From contig MELF01000004.1 in the NCBI GenBank assembly GCA_001767525.1, forward strand, positions 1 through 64,000: DNA of 64,000 nt. The letters are read 5' to 3'. This document shows positions 51,844-60,622 of the stretch, in pieces (the first letter of the stretch is position 1; each line of letters begins with the position of its first letter). This stretch comes from Acidobacteria bacterium RIFCSPLOWO2_12_FULL_68_19. Its GTDB lineage: Bacteria > Acidobacteriota > Vicinamibacteria > Vicinamibacterales > UBA2999. Position numbers and translations under genes: made by a program. The notes beneath the pieces were generated by a model, which did not search any database, had not been told where the DNA came from, and was given only the letters and a program-made list of their open reading frames with translations.

Positions 51844-51872
51844 CTCCCCCGTGCCCCCGTGTCCCCTCCCCC

Positions 51873-53681
51873 TCATCCGCTCGACGTGGCGCGCTGCTCC
51901 TCGAGCGCGGCCCGCGCCGGTTCGGGCTGGAACTGCAAACGGTACAGGCGGTGATAGATGCCGCGGGCGGCCAGCAGCGCCTGGTGCGTCCCGGATTCGC
52001 GCAACTGCCCCCGGTGCAGGACCAGGATGCGGTCCATGCCCTGAATGGTCGAGAGCCGGTGCGCAATGGCGAGCGTCGTCCGTCCGCGCATGATGACCTT
52101 CAACGCGTCCCGGATGAGCAGTTCCGTTTCCGTGTCGACGCTCGATGTCGCCTCGTCCAGGATCAGGACGGGACGGTCGAACGCCAGCGCCCGGGCGAAC
52201 GACAGCAACTGCTTCTGTCCGACCGATAGCGTCGCCCCTCGCTCGACGACCGGCGTCGCCGGCCCCGCGGGCAGCCGATCGACGAACACGTTGGCGTGCA
52301 CCGCCTCGATCGCGGCGCGCACCGCTTCGTCGGTGACCGAGGCGTGTCCCAGAGAGACGTTGCCCGCGATCGTGCCGGAGAAGAGGTGCACGTCCTGGAG
52401 CACGAGACCGAACATCCCGCGCAGCCCGCCGAGGTCCATGTCCCGGATATCGACGCCGTCGATCGTGATGCGCCCGCCCTGCACGTCGTAGAACCGCAGC
52501 AGGAGATTCACGATCGTCGACTTGCCCGCACCCGTCGCGCCGACGAGCGCGACCCGCTCGCCAGGCTCGACGCGAAACGAGACGTCCCGGAGCACCGGCT
52601 CGCCCTGGACGTATGCGAAGCTCACGCGCTCGAACGCGATGACGCCTCGACCGGCCGGGGCGATCGCTCGCGCCGGCGAGGCAATCCGCACCGGCGTATC
52701 GATCAGCGTGAAGATCCGCTCGGAGGATGCCATGGCCGCCTGCAGCACGTTGAATTTCTCGGACATGTCGCTGATCGGCCGGAAGAACCGCTGCGCGTAC
52801 AGCAGGAACGCCACGAGCGAGCCGAGGGTCAGGGCGTCCTGAATCACCCACCCGCCGCCGACCCAGATGATGAGCGCCGAGGCGAGCGCGCTCACGAGCT
52901 CGATCGCGGGATAGAACACGGCGTAGTAGAAGATCGACCGCAGGTTCGCGTCACGATGCTGCCGGTTGATCTCGTCGAAGGCGGCGAAGTCGCGCGCCTC
53001 GCGCCGGAACAGATGCACCGTGCTCATGCCGGTGATCCGCTCCTGCAGGAACGCGTTGATTCGCGCGATCCAGACGCGGACGGTGCGGTACGATTCGCGT
53101 ACGTTCGTCCTGAACCACTGCGTGAGGAGCACGATGAGCGGCAGCACCGAGAACGCCACGATCGCGAGCCGCCAGTCCATCCAGACGAGCACCGCCATGA
53201 TGCCGGCCAGCGTGAAGATGTCGCCGAAGACCGGCACGACCCCCGCGGTGAACAGCTCGTTCAGGGCGTCGACGTCGGTCGTGATGCGCGTCATCAGCCG
53301 CCCCACCGGATTGCGGTCGTAGTAACCGAGATCCAGCCGATTCAGGCGGCCGTGGATCTGCATCCGCAGGTCGAACATGATCCGCTGTCCGATCGTCTGC
53401 ATGGTCGACGTCTGCAGGTACTCGAAGACGAACGAGCCGCACAGCGTCAGGAGGAAGACGGCCGCCACCAGGCCCAGCCGCGAGAGGTCGCCCGCCGGGA
53501 TGACGTCGTCGATCACGAGCTTGGTCAGGTAGGGCGGCACCAGCTCGAGCAGCGCGTGCGCCACGATGGCGCCGAGGGCGAACGCCACCTGCGGGCGGTA
53601 CGGAAGGAGATACGTCAGCAGGCGCCGCATCAGCCGCGCGTCGTACGCCTTGCCGATCACCTCGTCTTCGTGGATGGACAT
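51873..53681 (-). CDS. ABC transporter, fused permease/ATP-binding (MsbA/LmrA type)
   Basis: Walker A GATGAGKST, LSVGQKQLLSFARAL, VLILDEATSSVD. Confidence 0.95.
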   Translation of the reverse strand: MSIHEDEVIGKAYDARLMRRLLTYLLPYRPQVAFALGAIVAHALLELVPPYLTKLVIDDVIPAGDLSRLGLVAAVFLLTLCGSFVFEYLQTSTMQTIGQRIMFDLRMQIHGRLNRLDLGYYDRNPVGRLMTRITTDVDALNELFTAGVVPVFGDIFTLAGIMAVLVWMDWRLAIVAFSVLPLIVLLTQWFRTNVRESYRTVRVWIARINAFLQERITGMSTVHLFRREARDFAAFDEINRQHRDANLRSIFYYAVFYPAIELVSALASALIIWVGGGWVIQDALTLGSLVAFLLYAQRFFRPISDMSEKFNVLQAAMASSERIFTLIDTPVRIASPARAIAPAGRGVIAFERVSFAYVQGEPVLRDVSFRVEPGERVALVGATGAGKSTIVNLLLRFYDVQGGRITIDGVDIRDMDLGGLRGMFGLVLQDVHLFSGTIAGNVSLGHASVTDEAVRAAIEAVHANVFVDRLPAGPATPVVERGATLSVGQKQLLSFARALAFDRPVLILDEATSSVDTETELLIRDALKVIMRGRTTLAIAHRLSTIQGMDRILVLHRGQLRESGTHQALLAARGIYHRLYRLQFQPEPARAALEEQRATSSG

Positions 53682-53710
53682 TCAGCGTGCTCGGAACCGG
53701 CCCTCGTCGT

Positions 53711-55459
53711 TCACGACGCTTCCAGCTCCTCTTCCAGCAGCTGCTTGCGGTACAGCGCCGCGTACAGGCCGTTCCGGGCAACGAGCTCGTCGTGGGTACC
53801 GCGCTCGACAATGCGCCCCTCGTCCAGGACGAGAATCTGATCGGCGCCGCGCACCGTCGAGATGCGGTGCGACACGATGATGACGGTGCGCTGCCGCGTC
53901 GCCTCGCGCAGGCGGCCCAGGATCTCTTCCTCCGTATAGGTGTCCACCGCCGACAAGGCATCGTCGAGGACCAGGATCGGCGGATCGACGGCGAGGGCGC
54001 GCGCGAGCGCCGTGCGCTGCTTCTGGCCCCCGGAGAGCGTGATGCCGCGCTCGCCGACGAGCGTGTCGTACGCCTTCGAGAATGCCGACACGTCCTTGTC
54101 CAGACGGGCAATCGCGGCGGCCTCCTCGACGCGCGGGCGCTCCTGCTGCCTGCCGCGCGCCCCGAAGGCGACGTTCTCGGCCACGGTGGCGGCGAAGAGA
54201 AACGGCTCCTGCGGCACGAACCCGATCGCGCCCCTCAGCACCTCGAGCGGGAGCCGCCGGACGTCGATCCCGTCGATGAAGACCGTTCCGACGGGCGGCT
54301 CGTGGAGCCGCGGCAGCAGGCCGAGCAGCGTCGACTTGCCCGAGCCGGTGGCGCCGACGATGGCGGTGGTCGTGCCGGCCGGGAGCACCGCGGAGATCTG
54401 GTGCAGCACGACGTGGTCGCCGTAGGCGAACGTCAACCGCCGGAACTCGATGCGGCCCGCGATCCGGAGCACGGCCGGGTGAGGCGCCGCCTCCGCGTCG
54501 GTGATGCGCGGCGGCGTGTCGAGCACCTCGAGCAGCCGCTTCCACGACGCCATGCCGCGCTGCGCCAGATTCGTCACCCAGCCGAACGCGACCATCGGCC
54601 ACGAGAGCATCATCAGGTAGGCATTGAACGCCACCAGCTCGCCAACCGTCATCTTCTTCGCCACCACCTCGCGGCCTCCCAGCCAGAGCACGAGCAGCGC
54701 CCCGATCCCCATGAAGAACGCCATCGTCGGGAAGTACATCGCCTCGATCTGGATGAGTCCTCTGTTCCGGCGGACGTATTCTTCGTTGGCGCGCCTGAAC
54801 CGCTCCGTCTCGAACGCTTCCTGGCCGTAGGCGCGCACGACGCGGACGCCCGACAGCGTCTCCTGCGCGATGGCGCTGATGTCGGCCAGCTGCTCCTGTA
54901 TGCGCTCGAAGCGCCGGTGGACGATCGTCCCGAAGTACCAGACGGAGATCGACACGAGCGGAAGCGGCACCAGCGCGACCAGTGTCAGCCACGAGTCGAT
55001 CGACAGCATCAGCGCGACGGCGACGACGCAGGTCAGCGCCGTAGTGGCCGAGTACATGACGGCCGGGCCGATCATCATGCGGACCGCGTGGAGGTCGTTG
55101 GTGGCGCGCGACATGAGGTCGCCGGTCCGGTGATGCTGGAAGAACGCCAGGTCGAGACGCTGCAGGTGCGCGAAGACATCGTTGCGGATGGCGTACTCGA
55201 TCTCCCGCGACGCGCCGATGATGATGCGGCGCATCATGAACCGGAACACGCCGCCGAGCGCGGCCAGTCCGAGCACCACGGCGGCATAGAAGCGGAGCTT
55301 CGCCGCGTCCACGCCGCGCGCGAGATCGTCGATGGCGAGCTTCAGCACCCACGGGCTCGCCAGCGCCACCGTGGTCGTCACCAGGACGCACGCGAGCCCA
55401 AGCAGGAAAGCGCGGCGATATCGGATGATGTAGGCCAGCAGCCGCCGGCGAGGGGACAT
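53711..55459 (-). CDS. ABC transporter, fused permease/ATP-binding (heterodimer partner)
   Basis: Walker A GATGSGKST, LSGGQKQRTALARAL, LVLDDALSAVD; start inferred at ATG 55459. Confidence 0.95.
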   Translation of the reverse strand: MSPRRRLLAYIIRYRRAFLLGLACVLVTTTVALASPWVLKLAIDDLARGVDAAKLRFYAAVVLGLAALGGVFRFMMRRIIIGASREIEYAIRNDVFAHLQRLDLAFFQHHRTGDLMSRATNDLHAVRMMIGPAVMYSATTALTCVVAVALMLSIDSWLTLVALVPLPLVSISVWYFGTIVHRRFERIQEQLADISAIAQETLSGVRVVRAYGQEAFETERFRRANEEYVRRNRGLIQIEAMYFPTMAFFMGIGALLVLWLGGREVVAKKMTVGELVAFNAYLMMLSWPMVAFGWVTNLAQRGMASWKRLLEVLDTPPRITDAEAAPHPAVLRIAGRIEFRRLTFAYGDHVVLHQISAVLPAGTTTAIVGATGSGKSTLLGLLPRLHEPPVGTVFIDGIDVRRLPLEVLRGAIGFVPQEPFLFAATVAENVAFGARGRQQERPRVEEAAAIARLDKDVSAFSKAYDTLVGERGITLSGGQKQRTALARALAVDPPILVLDDALSAVDTYTEEEILGRLREATRQRTVIIVSHRISTVRGADQILVLDEGRIVERGTHDELVARNGLYAALYRKQLLEEELEAS

Positions 55460-55495
55460 CGCTGACAGTATAGTGCCCGGGTCCATGAAGGTCCG

Positions 55496-55684
55496 GTGTC
55501 GATCGGCCGAGACGACTTCGACGTGAAGTTCATCGACGTCGACATCAACGGCACGGTGCTCTTCGGCGCCCACGTGGGCGCCCAGGTCGGCTACCGCTCG
55601 GTCATCGCGGAGTATGCGGTCGACCAGGACACCGGCGACCTGAAGATGCAGGGGCCCTACTTCGGCGGGATCGTCCGGTTCTGA
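55496..55684 (+). pseudogene. Short ORF resembling the C-terminal piece of a surface/outer-membrane protein
   Basis: DDFDVKFIDVDINGTVLFGAHVGAQVGYRSVIAEYAVDQDTGDLKMQGPYFGGIVRF; only 62 aa and no upstream in-frame remainder. Confidence 0.4.
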
Positions 55685-55685
55685 C

Positions 55686-56426
55686 CTACCCGGGTTTCCT
55701 GGCGACAATCAGCAGCGAACTGCCGAACGGCATGGGCACGCGGCGCGCCAGCGCCGCTTCCCCCTTCACGACGCCGGTCAGCACGGCGTTGATCGGCGCC
55801 GGCGGCACCAGCAGATCGACGTCGCCTCGCGGCAGCCGCCAGGCGCTCGCCACCCGCTGCGCGATCCGGACCGCCAGCATCAGCGGCAGGAGCGACGCGA
55901 ACAGGAACGAGGTCCGGACCACGGCCAGGCCCGCCCCTTCGACGAGCCGCGCCGCCCGCGCCGGCGTGTAGCGGCGCAGTTCCCCCCAGACGTCGCTGTG
56001 ATCGCCGCGCATGAAGTCGAGTGCGGTGACGTTCAGCACGACGTGTCCCCGCGGCCTCAGGATGCGCGCGATCTCGGCGAGCGCCCGCCGGTCGTCCGGC
56101 ACGCTCTGCATGACGTCGAACGAGGTCGCCAGATCGAAGGTCCCTGACGCGAAGGGGATGTGCTCCATGTGGGCGCGAACGAGCGGACGCCCGGCCGCGC
56201 GGGCCCGACCTATCGCGTCCATCGTCAGGTCGAAACCGAACGTGCGCCCGTAGGGGGCGAGCAGCATCCGCAGGTTGTAGCCGGTGCCGCACCCGCAGTC
56301 GAGGATGCGCAGATCCCGGCGGCCATCGGCAATCTGCCGAATCGCCGGTGCGACGTACGAGCGAAGGCCGTGGAACCAGAAGTGGATCGGCTCGGCCCGG
56401 GCCGTGAGCTCCAACAGGTCGCCCAT
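55686..56426 (-). CDS. Class I SAM-dependent methyltransferase
   Basis: ILDCGCGTGYNLRMLL, SFDVMQSVPDDRRALAEIARILRPRGHVVLNV. Confidence 0.92.
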   Translation of the reverse strand: MGDLLELTARAEPIHFWFHGLRSYVAPAIRQIADGRRDLRILDCGCGTGYNLRMLLAPYGRTFGFDLTMDAIGRARAAGRPLVRAHMEHIPFASGTFDLATSFDVMQSVPDDRRALAEIARILRPRGHVVLNVTALDFMRGDHSDVWGELRRYTPARAARLVEGAGLAVVRTSFLFASLLPLMLAVRIAQRVASAWRLPRGDVDLLVPPAPINAVLTGVVKGEAALARRVPMPFGSSLLIVARKPG

Positions 56427-56429
56427 GAA

Positions 56430-59150
56430 TCAGCGCGTAGCCGCCGCGGTCGTCAGGTTGGCGCCTCCATACAGCCGCCGGTAGTCGGCGGCGGTGCCGA
56501 GAATCCGTTTCACGTAGCTCTGGGTTTCGGCGAAGGGAATGTCGTCGATGAACTCATCCTGCGCCAGTCCCGGGCGTTCCTCGATCCAGCGTGCGACCCG
56601 GTGCTCGCCAGCGTTGTAGCTGGCCAGCGCGTAGTGCGCGACGCCGAAGCGGTCCATCAAATCCCTGAAGTAGCGCATACCGAGGCGGATGTTCGTGTCC
56701 GGCTGCGTCAGTGCCCGCGTGGAAAAGCGGATCCCGAGCTTGCCCGCGTAGCGCCGCCCGGTCGCCGGAATGAGCTGCATCAGGCCGACGGCGTTGGCCG
56801 AGGACCGGACGTCCGCGGTAAAGGTCGACTCCTGGGCGATGAGCGCCGTCATCAGGAACGGATCAAGCCGGTGCGCGTCGGAGTACTTGCGGATGAGAGG
56901 CCAGTAATCGAGCGGGAAGATCACGCGCTGGATGTCCGCCGGCAGCCGCTCGCCTCCGGCCGCCATGAACTGCGGGTAGGCACGGCGCATGAGCGTGACG
57001 GCGCCGCGCACGTCGGCAAAGCGATCGACGGCGCCAGGCTGCAGCCCCCGGCGGTGGCGAATCCAGGCGGAGGTGGCCTGCAGCGCCGCTGAATCCCCCC
57101 AGAGCTTCCGGGCGTATTCCACCTCGTCGAGCGCCGCGTCGTACAGCTCGAGCGTGACGAGCGCGCGAATGACCGCGTCGGTCGGCACGAGCGGCCCGGG
57201 CCCTGCGCCCGGATCCGTTCGCACGACCGGCTCGACTGGCGCCGCCTTGCGCTCGGAGAGAATCGCCGACGCCAGACGGCCGTAGTACGAGTTCAGGTAA
57301 TCGGCGGCGACGACGCGATAGAGCGTCGCGGCGCCGGCACGCTCATCCAGCCGGTCGCGCGACCGGGCGGCCCAGTAGAGCCACGCGGGCCGGTAGTCGG
57401 CGCGCGGAAACGTCGCGGCGGCCAGCTCGAAGGTATGCGCCGCGTCCTTGTACTGCCCCTGTCTGTACGCCCGCCAGCCAACCTTCCACGCCGCCCGATC
57501 CGTATAGCGTCCCCACGGGAAGCGCCGCATGATCTCCCGCAGCACCTGGTCAGCCGCCTCCTCGTCTTCCAGCCGGATGTAGAAGGACGCGAGGTCGTTG
57601 AGCGCCTCCTCCGCCCAGGTGCTCTCAGGATAGTCGGCGACGAGCTCGCGTACGAGCGGCACGTAGCCCGCGTGGTCGCCGAGCCCGCGTGTGGCGGAGA
57701 GGGACCAGAACCGCGCCTCCGCCGCGCGCGACGGGCTCTTCAGGTACGGGCGCAGCCCGTCCAGCGAGGCCCGGTGTCGCCCCAGGCGGTAGTCGCACGC
57801 CGCAAGCCGGAGCGCGGCCAGCTCACGCGCCTCCCCTGTCGCTGTCGATGCCAGCCCGGCGTACGCCGGCCGGGCCTGCGCCCACCGGCGCGCATCGAAA
57901 AGGCGCTCGGCGCGATCCAGCTCGAGCCGGACGCGGTCGGGTGGAACGAGCGCGGGCGTCTGCAGCCGCTCGATCGCCTCCTCCGCCGCGGCCGCCTGAG
58001 CGCTCAGCGGGAATTCGTAGTAGACGCGGTGATACGCCCGCAGCGCCCGCGCCGGATCGCCCGCGGCCTCGTAGGTCGAGCCCAGCCGGAGCAACACCTC
58101 CTCGGGCGCCGTCAGCGGCTGGTCGATCAAGGCGTTCAGGACGCCGGCCGCTTCGCGTGCGTCACCGCGGCCGAGCGCCGCCTCCGCCAGTCGCAGCCGC
58201 GCCGCCTCCTGGAGGTGCCCGTCCGTCCTCTTGTCGCCAATCGCGTCCAAGGCCGCCTCCGCGGCCTCGAACTGCTCGAGGCCGAGCAGCGCCACACCGG
58301 TGTAGTAGCGGCCGTAGTCGGAAAGCGGCGTCGCCGCCAGATCGGCGGCTCGCAGCAGCGGAAGCGCGGCGGCAAAGTCCTCCTCCTGGATCAGCCTGAC
58401 GCCGCGGGCAAACTGGACAGTGGGCGACTGGGCCGACCTCCGCGTGGACCGAGGCGCCAGAGCCGCGTCCGGGACGAGCCAGTACAGGGACGGGCGGGCG
58501 GGAACCGGCGGATGGTTGGTCGTCGAAACGGTCGCGGGCTGACCGGCCTCTCCCGCCCGCTGCGCATGCGTGTTGTCGCCTGCGCACAGGACAACGGCCA
58601 GCGCGACGGGGAGTACTCCGATGGCGCGCGTCACTGCGGGCCGACGCCTCCGCACTCCGCCGCCGTTGCTGTCCGCAGCCTGACCTCGGTGCAGTGGCAC
58701 GAGGCCGAGCGCCTTGTGCAACGTCATCGACTCGAGCAGCCGGCCGGCATACCGTGCCAGTGAGTCGAGAGCGGCCGCCGACTCCGGTCGAAGCGGGTCG
58801 GCAGACAGGATGGCGACGACCCTTCCGCCCACTACGATCGGAAACGTCCCGTGGCCGCCTTCGGCTGCCTGGAGCACGTCGGCGCCGGCGCCGCGAAGCG
58901 GCCACGGACGGACGCGCCCCTCGGTGACGAGAAACATCCCCGCGCGCTCGGCGCGTCGTCCCGCCTGATTGAGCAGCGCCCGCAGCACGTCGGCCAGCGA
59001 TACGGCCTCGTCGAGCGCCCGAGTATCCGCGGCGAGGTCGGTCGCGTCGATGATCTCCCGTGCGAGCGCACTCAGGTCACGTTCGAGATCGGCGCGTGCT
59101 CCCGCCAGCGCCCGATCGAGCGCATCGCGAAGACGATCGTCGAATGACAC
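56430..59150 (-). CDS. Lytic transglycosylase (SLT/Slt70-like) with N-terminal GAF-like region and internal TM
   Basis: MTALIAQESTFTADVRSSANAVGLMQLIPATGR...ALASYNAGEHRV; N-terminal GTG 59150 (VSFDDRLRDALDRALAG...). Confidence 0.85.
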   Translation of the reverse strand: MSFDDRLRDALDRALAGARADLERDLSALAREIIDATDLAADTRALDEAVSLADVLRALLNQAGRRAERAGMFLVTEGRVRPWPLRGAGADVLQAAEGGHGTFPIVVGGRVVAILSADPLRPESAAALDSLARYAGRLLESMTLHKALGLVPLHRGQAADSNGGGVRRRRPAVTRAIGVLPVALAVVLCAGDNTHAQRAGEAGQPATVSTTNHPPVPARPSLYWLVPDAALAPRSTRRSAQSPTVQFARGVRLIQEEDFAAALPLLRAADLAATPLSDYGRYYTGVALLGLEQFEAAEAALDAIGDKRTDGHLQEAARLRLAEAALGRGDAREAAGVLNALIDQPLTAPEEVLLRLGSTYEAAGDPARALRAYHRVYYEFPLSAQAAAAEEAIERLQTPALVPPDRVRLELDRAERLFDARRWAQARPAYAGLASTATGEARELAALRLAACDYRLGRHRASLDGLRPYLKSPSRAAEARFWSLSATRGLGDHAGYVPLVRELVADYPESTWAEEALNDLASFYIRLEDEEAADQVLREIMRRFPWGRYTDRAAWKVGWRAYRQGQYKDAAHTFELAAATFPRADYRPAWLYWAARSRDRLDERAGAATLYRVVAADYLNSYYGRLASAILSERKAAPVEPVVRTDPGAGPGPLVPTDAVIRALVTLELYDAALDEVEYARKLWGDSAALQATSAWIRHRRGLQPGAVDRFADVRGAVTLMRRAYPQFMAAGGERLPADIQRVIFPLDYWPLIRKYSDAHRLDPFLMTALIAQESTFTADVRSSANAVGLMQLIPATGRRYAGKLGIRFSTRALTQPDTNIRLGMRYFRDLMDRFGVAHYALASYNAGEHRVARWIEERPGLAQDEFIDDIPFAETQSYVKRILGTAADYRRLYGGANLTTAAATR

Positions 59151-59292
59151 GATGCCGTCATTATACGGCACGGCCACCGCACCGCTGTTGTGGTGCCGGG
59201 GATCGTAGTGCTCATCACTCGTCGAGTGGCGCTGACAGAATCCTGAGAGCTGTCGCGCGCGTGCGTCAGCGTGCGCGGCGTACAATCCGCTC

Positions 59293-59862
59293 GTGCATCG
59301 GAACCGCAGTCGACGCGCGTTCCTGTACGCTGCCCTGGCTGCCGTCCCGTTGACGCGGCGCGCCGTGGCGCAATCGACCGCCGAGCGGCTGATTGCTGCC
59401 ATGCAGGACGGCGGCAAGATCGTGTACCTGCACCACCTGCCGCCAACTGACGCCGCTCAGGCGCGCGAGATCGGCCGCGCGCTCCGTGCGCTCCGGGTGC
59501 CGCTCAACGAGATCCTCGCCAGCCCAGCCGCGCCGGCGCGTGAGACTGCCGAGCTGGCGTTCGGCGCCGACCGCGTGAGTGTGGCGATGGAGCTGGCCGA
59601 TGAGGGAGACCTGGGCGATCGGCCGCCGGCCACGCTCGAGGCGGCGCGGCGGCTGCTGGGCACGAGTCCGGGCCCGGGCATGAACCGCATCCTCGTCGGG
59701 CACCGCGCCCTGCTGGAACTGGCGGCGGAGCGCCGGTTTCCTGCGCCCGTCTTCCCCGACGGCGCAATGGCCGTCTTCCTCCCGGCACCGACGCCGCAGC
59801 TGCTCGGCACGATCACCGCGGACCGGGTCATTGCCTCGGCGAAGGCCCGAGGGGCGATGTAG
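59293..59862 (+). CDS. Secreted histidine-phosphatase-like protein with altered catalytic motif
   Basis: KIVYLHHLPPTDAAQAREIGRALRALRVPLNEILASPAAPARETAELAFG; Tat/Sec-like NRSRRAFLYAALAAVPL leader. Confidence 0.65.
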   Translation: MHRNRSRRAFLYAALAAVPLTRRAVAQSTAERLIAAMQDGGKIVYLHHLPPTDAAQAREIGRALRALRVPLNEILASPAAPARETAELAFGADRVSVAMELADEGDLGDRPPATLEAARRLLGTSPGPGMNRILVGHRALLELAAERRFPAPVFPDGAMAVFLPAPTPQLLGTITADRVIASAKARGAM

Positions 59863-59880
59863 GACGGACGAAAGACTACG

Positions 59881-60050
59881 GGGTGCGACGGTGCGACGGT
59901 GCGACGGTGCGAGGGTGCGTCCGATGCTGCGAGGGTGCGAGGGTGCATCGGACAGTGCGAGGGTGCGACGGTGCATCGGACAGTGCGCGGGTGCGACGGT
60001 GCGTCCGACAGTGCGCGGGTGCGACGGTGCGTCCGACAGTGCGCGGGTGC
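59881..60050. repeat. GGTGCGAC/G word array (left arm) with TCCGACAGTGCG variant words
   Basis: gggtgcgacggtgcgacggtgcgacggtgcgagggtgcgtccgatgctgcgagggtgcg... Confidence 0.93.
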
Positions 60051-60079
60051 CTTGGCCCCGCCCGACCCCGACGTGCCGG

Positions 60080-60500
60080 CGCGCTGTTGCGGACTGAAGG
60101 GCTCTACTCGTCCCATTTGGTGACCTGGCGCCGGCAGCGCGCGCACGGCTTGACGCCGAAGAAGCGGGGCCGCGAGGTGAGGTCGACCGATCCACGCGTG
60201 AAAACGTTGGAGCGGGCGGGCCGAGACGATCATCGCGTTCCAACAACAAGTTGCCGAGCTGCTGGCGGTCGAGACGGCGAGCGTCGCGATGGGCACGGCG
60301 GCCGCACTACGCCGCACCGGAACTGCTGGCCACGCGGCCGAACCACGCCTGGAGCTGGGACATCACCAAGCTATTCGGGCCCGCGCAGTGGACGTACTTC
60401 TATCTGTACGTGATCCTCGACACCTTCAGCCGCTACGTCGTCGCGCCGCACGAGAGCGCGGCGCTCGTCGAGCGCCTCATCGCTAATTCCTTCGTCCTTG
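60080..60500 (+). mobile_element. Degraded IS3-family-like transposase remnant with internal deletions/frameshifts
   Basis: ALLRTEGLYSSHLVTWRRQRAHGLTPKKRGRE (OrfA-like) followed in another frame by PELLATRPNHAWSWDITKLFGPAQWTYFYLYVILDTFSRYVV (rve integrase core). Confidence 0.85.
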
Positions 60501-60523
60501 GTGTCTCAATGTCATTGATAGCG

Positions 60524-60622
60524 CCCGACCGTCGCACCGTCGCACTGTCCGATGCACCGTCGCACCCTCGCACCCTCGGACGCACCATCGCACCCTCGCA
60601 CCCTCGCACCGTCGCACCCTCA
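60524..60622. repeat. CGCACCGT/CGCACCCT word array (right arm, inverted relative to 59881-60050)
   Basis: cgaccgtcgcaccgtcgcactgtccgatgcaccgtcgcaccctcgcaccctcggacgcaccatcgcaccctcgcaccctcgcaccgtcgcaccctca. Confidence 0.93.

Noticed and set aside
51844-51870. GGGGGCACGGGGG words upstream of the phosphoribosyltransferase start as another element
   Set aside because: Only two to three degenerate units and no inverted partner; could be ordinary low-complexity sequence
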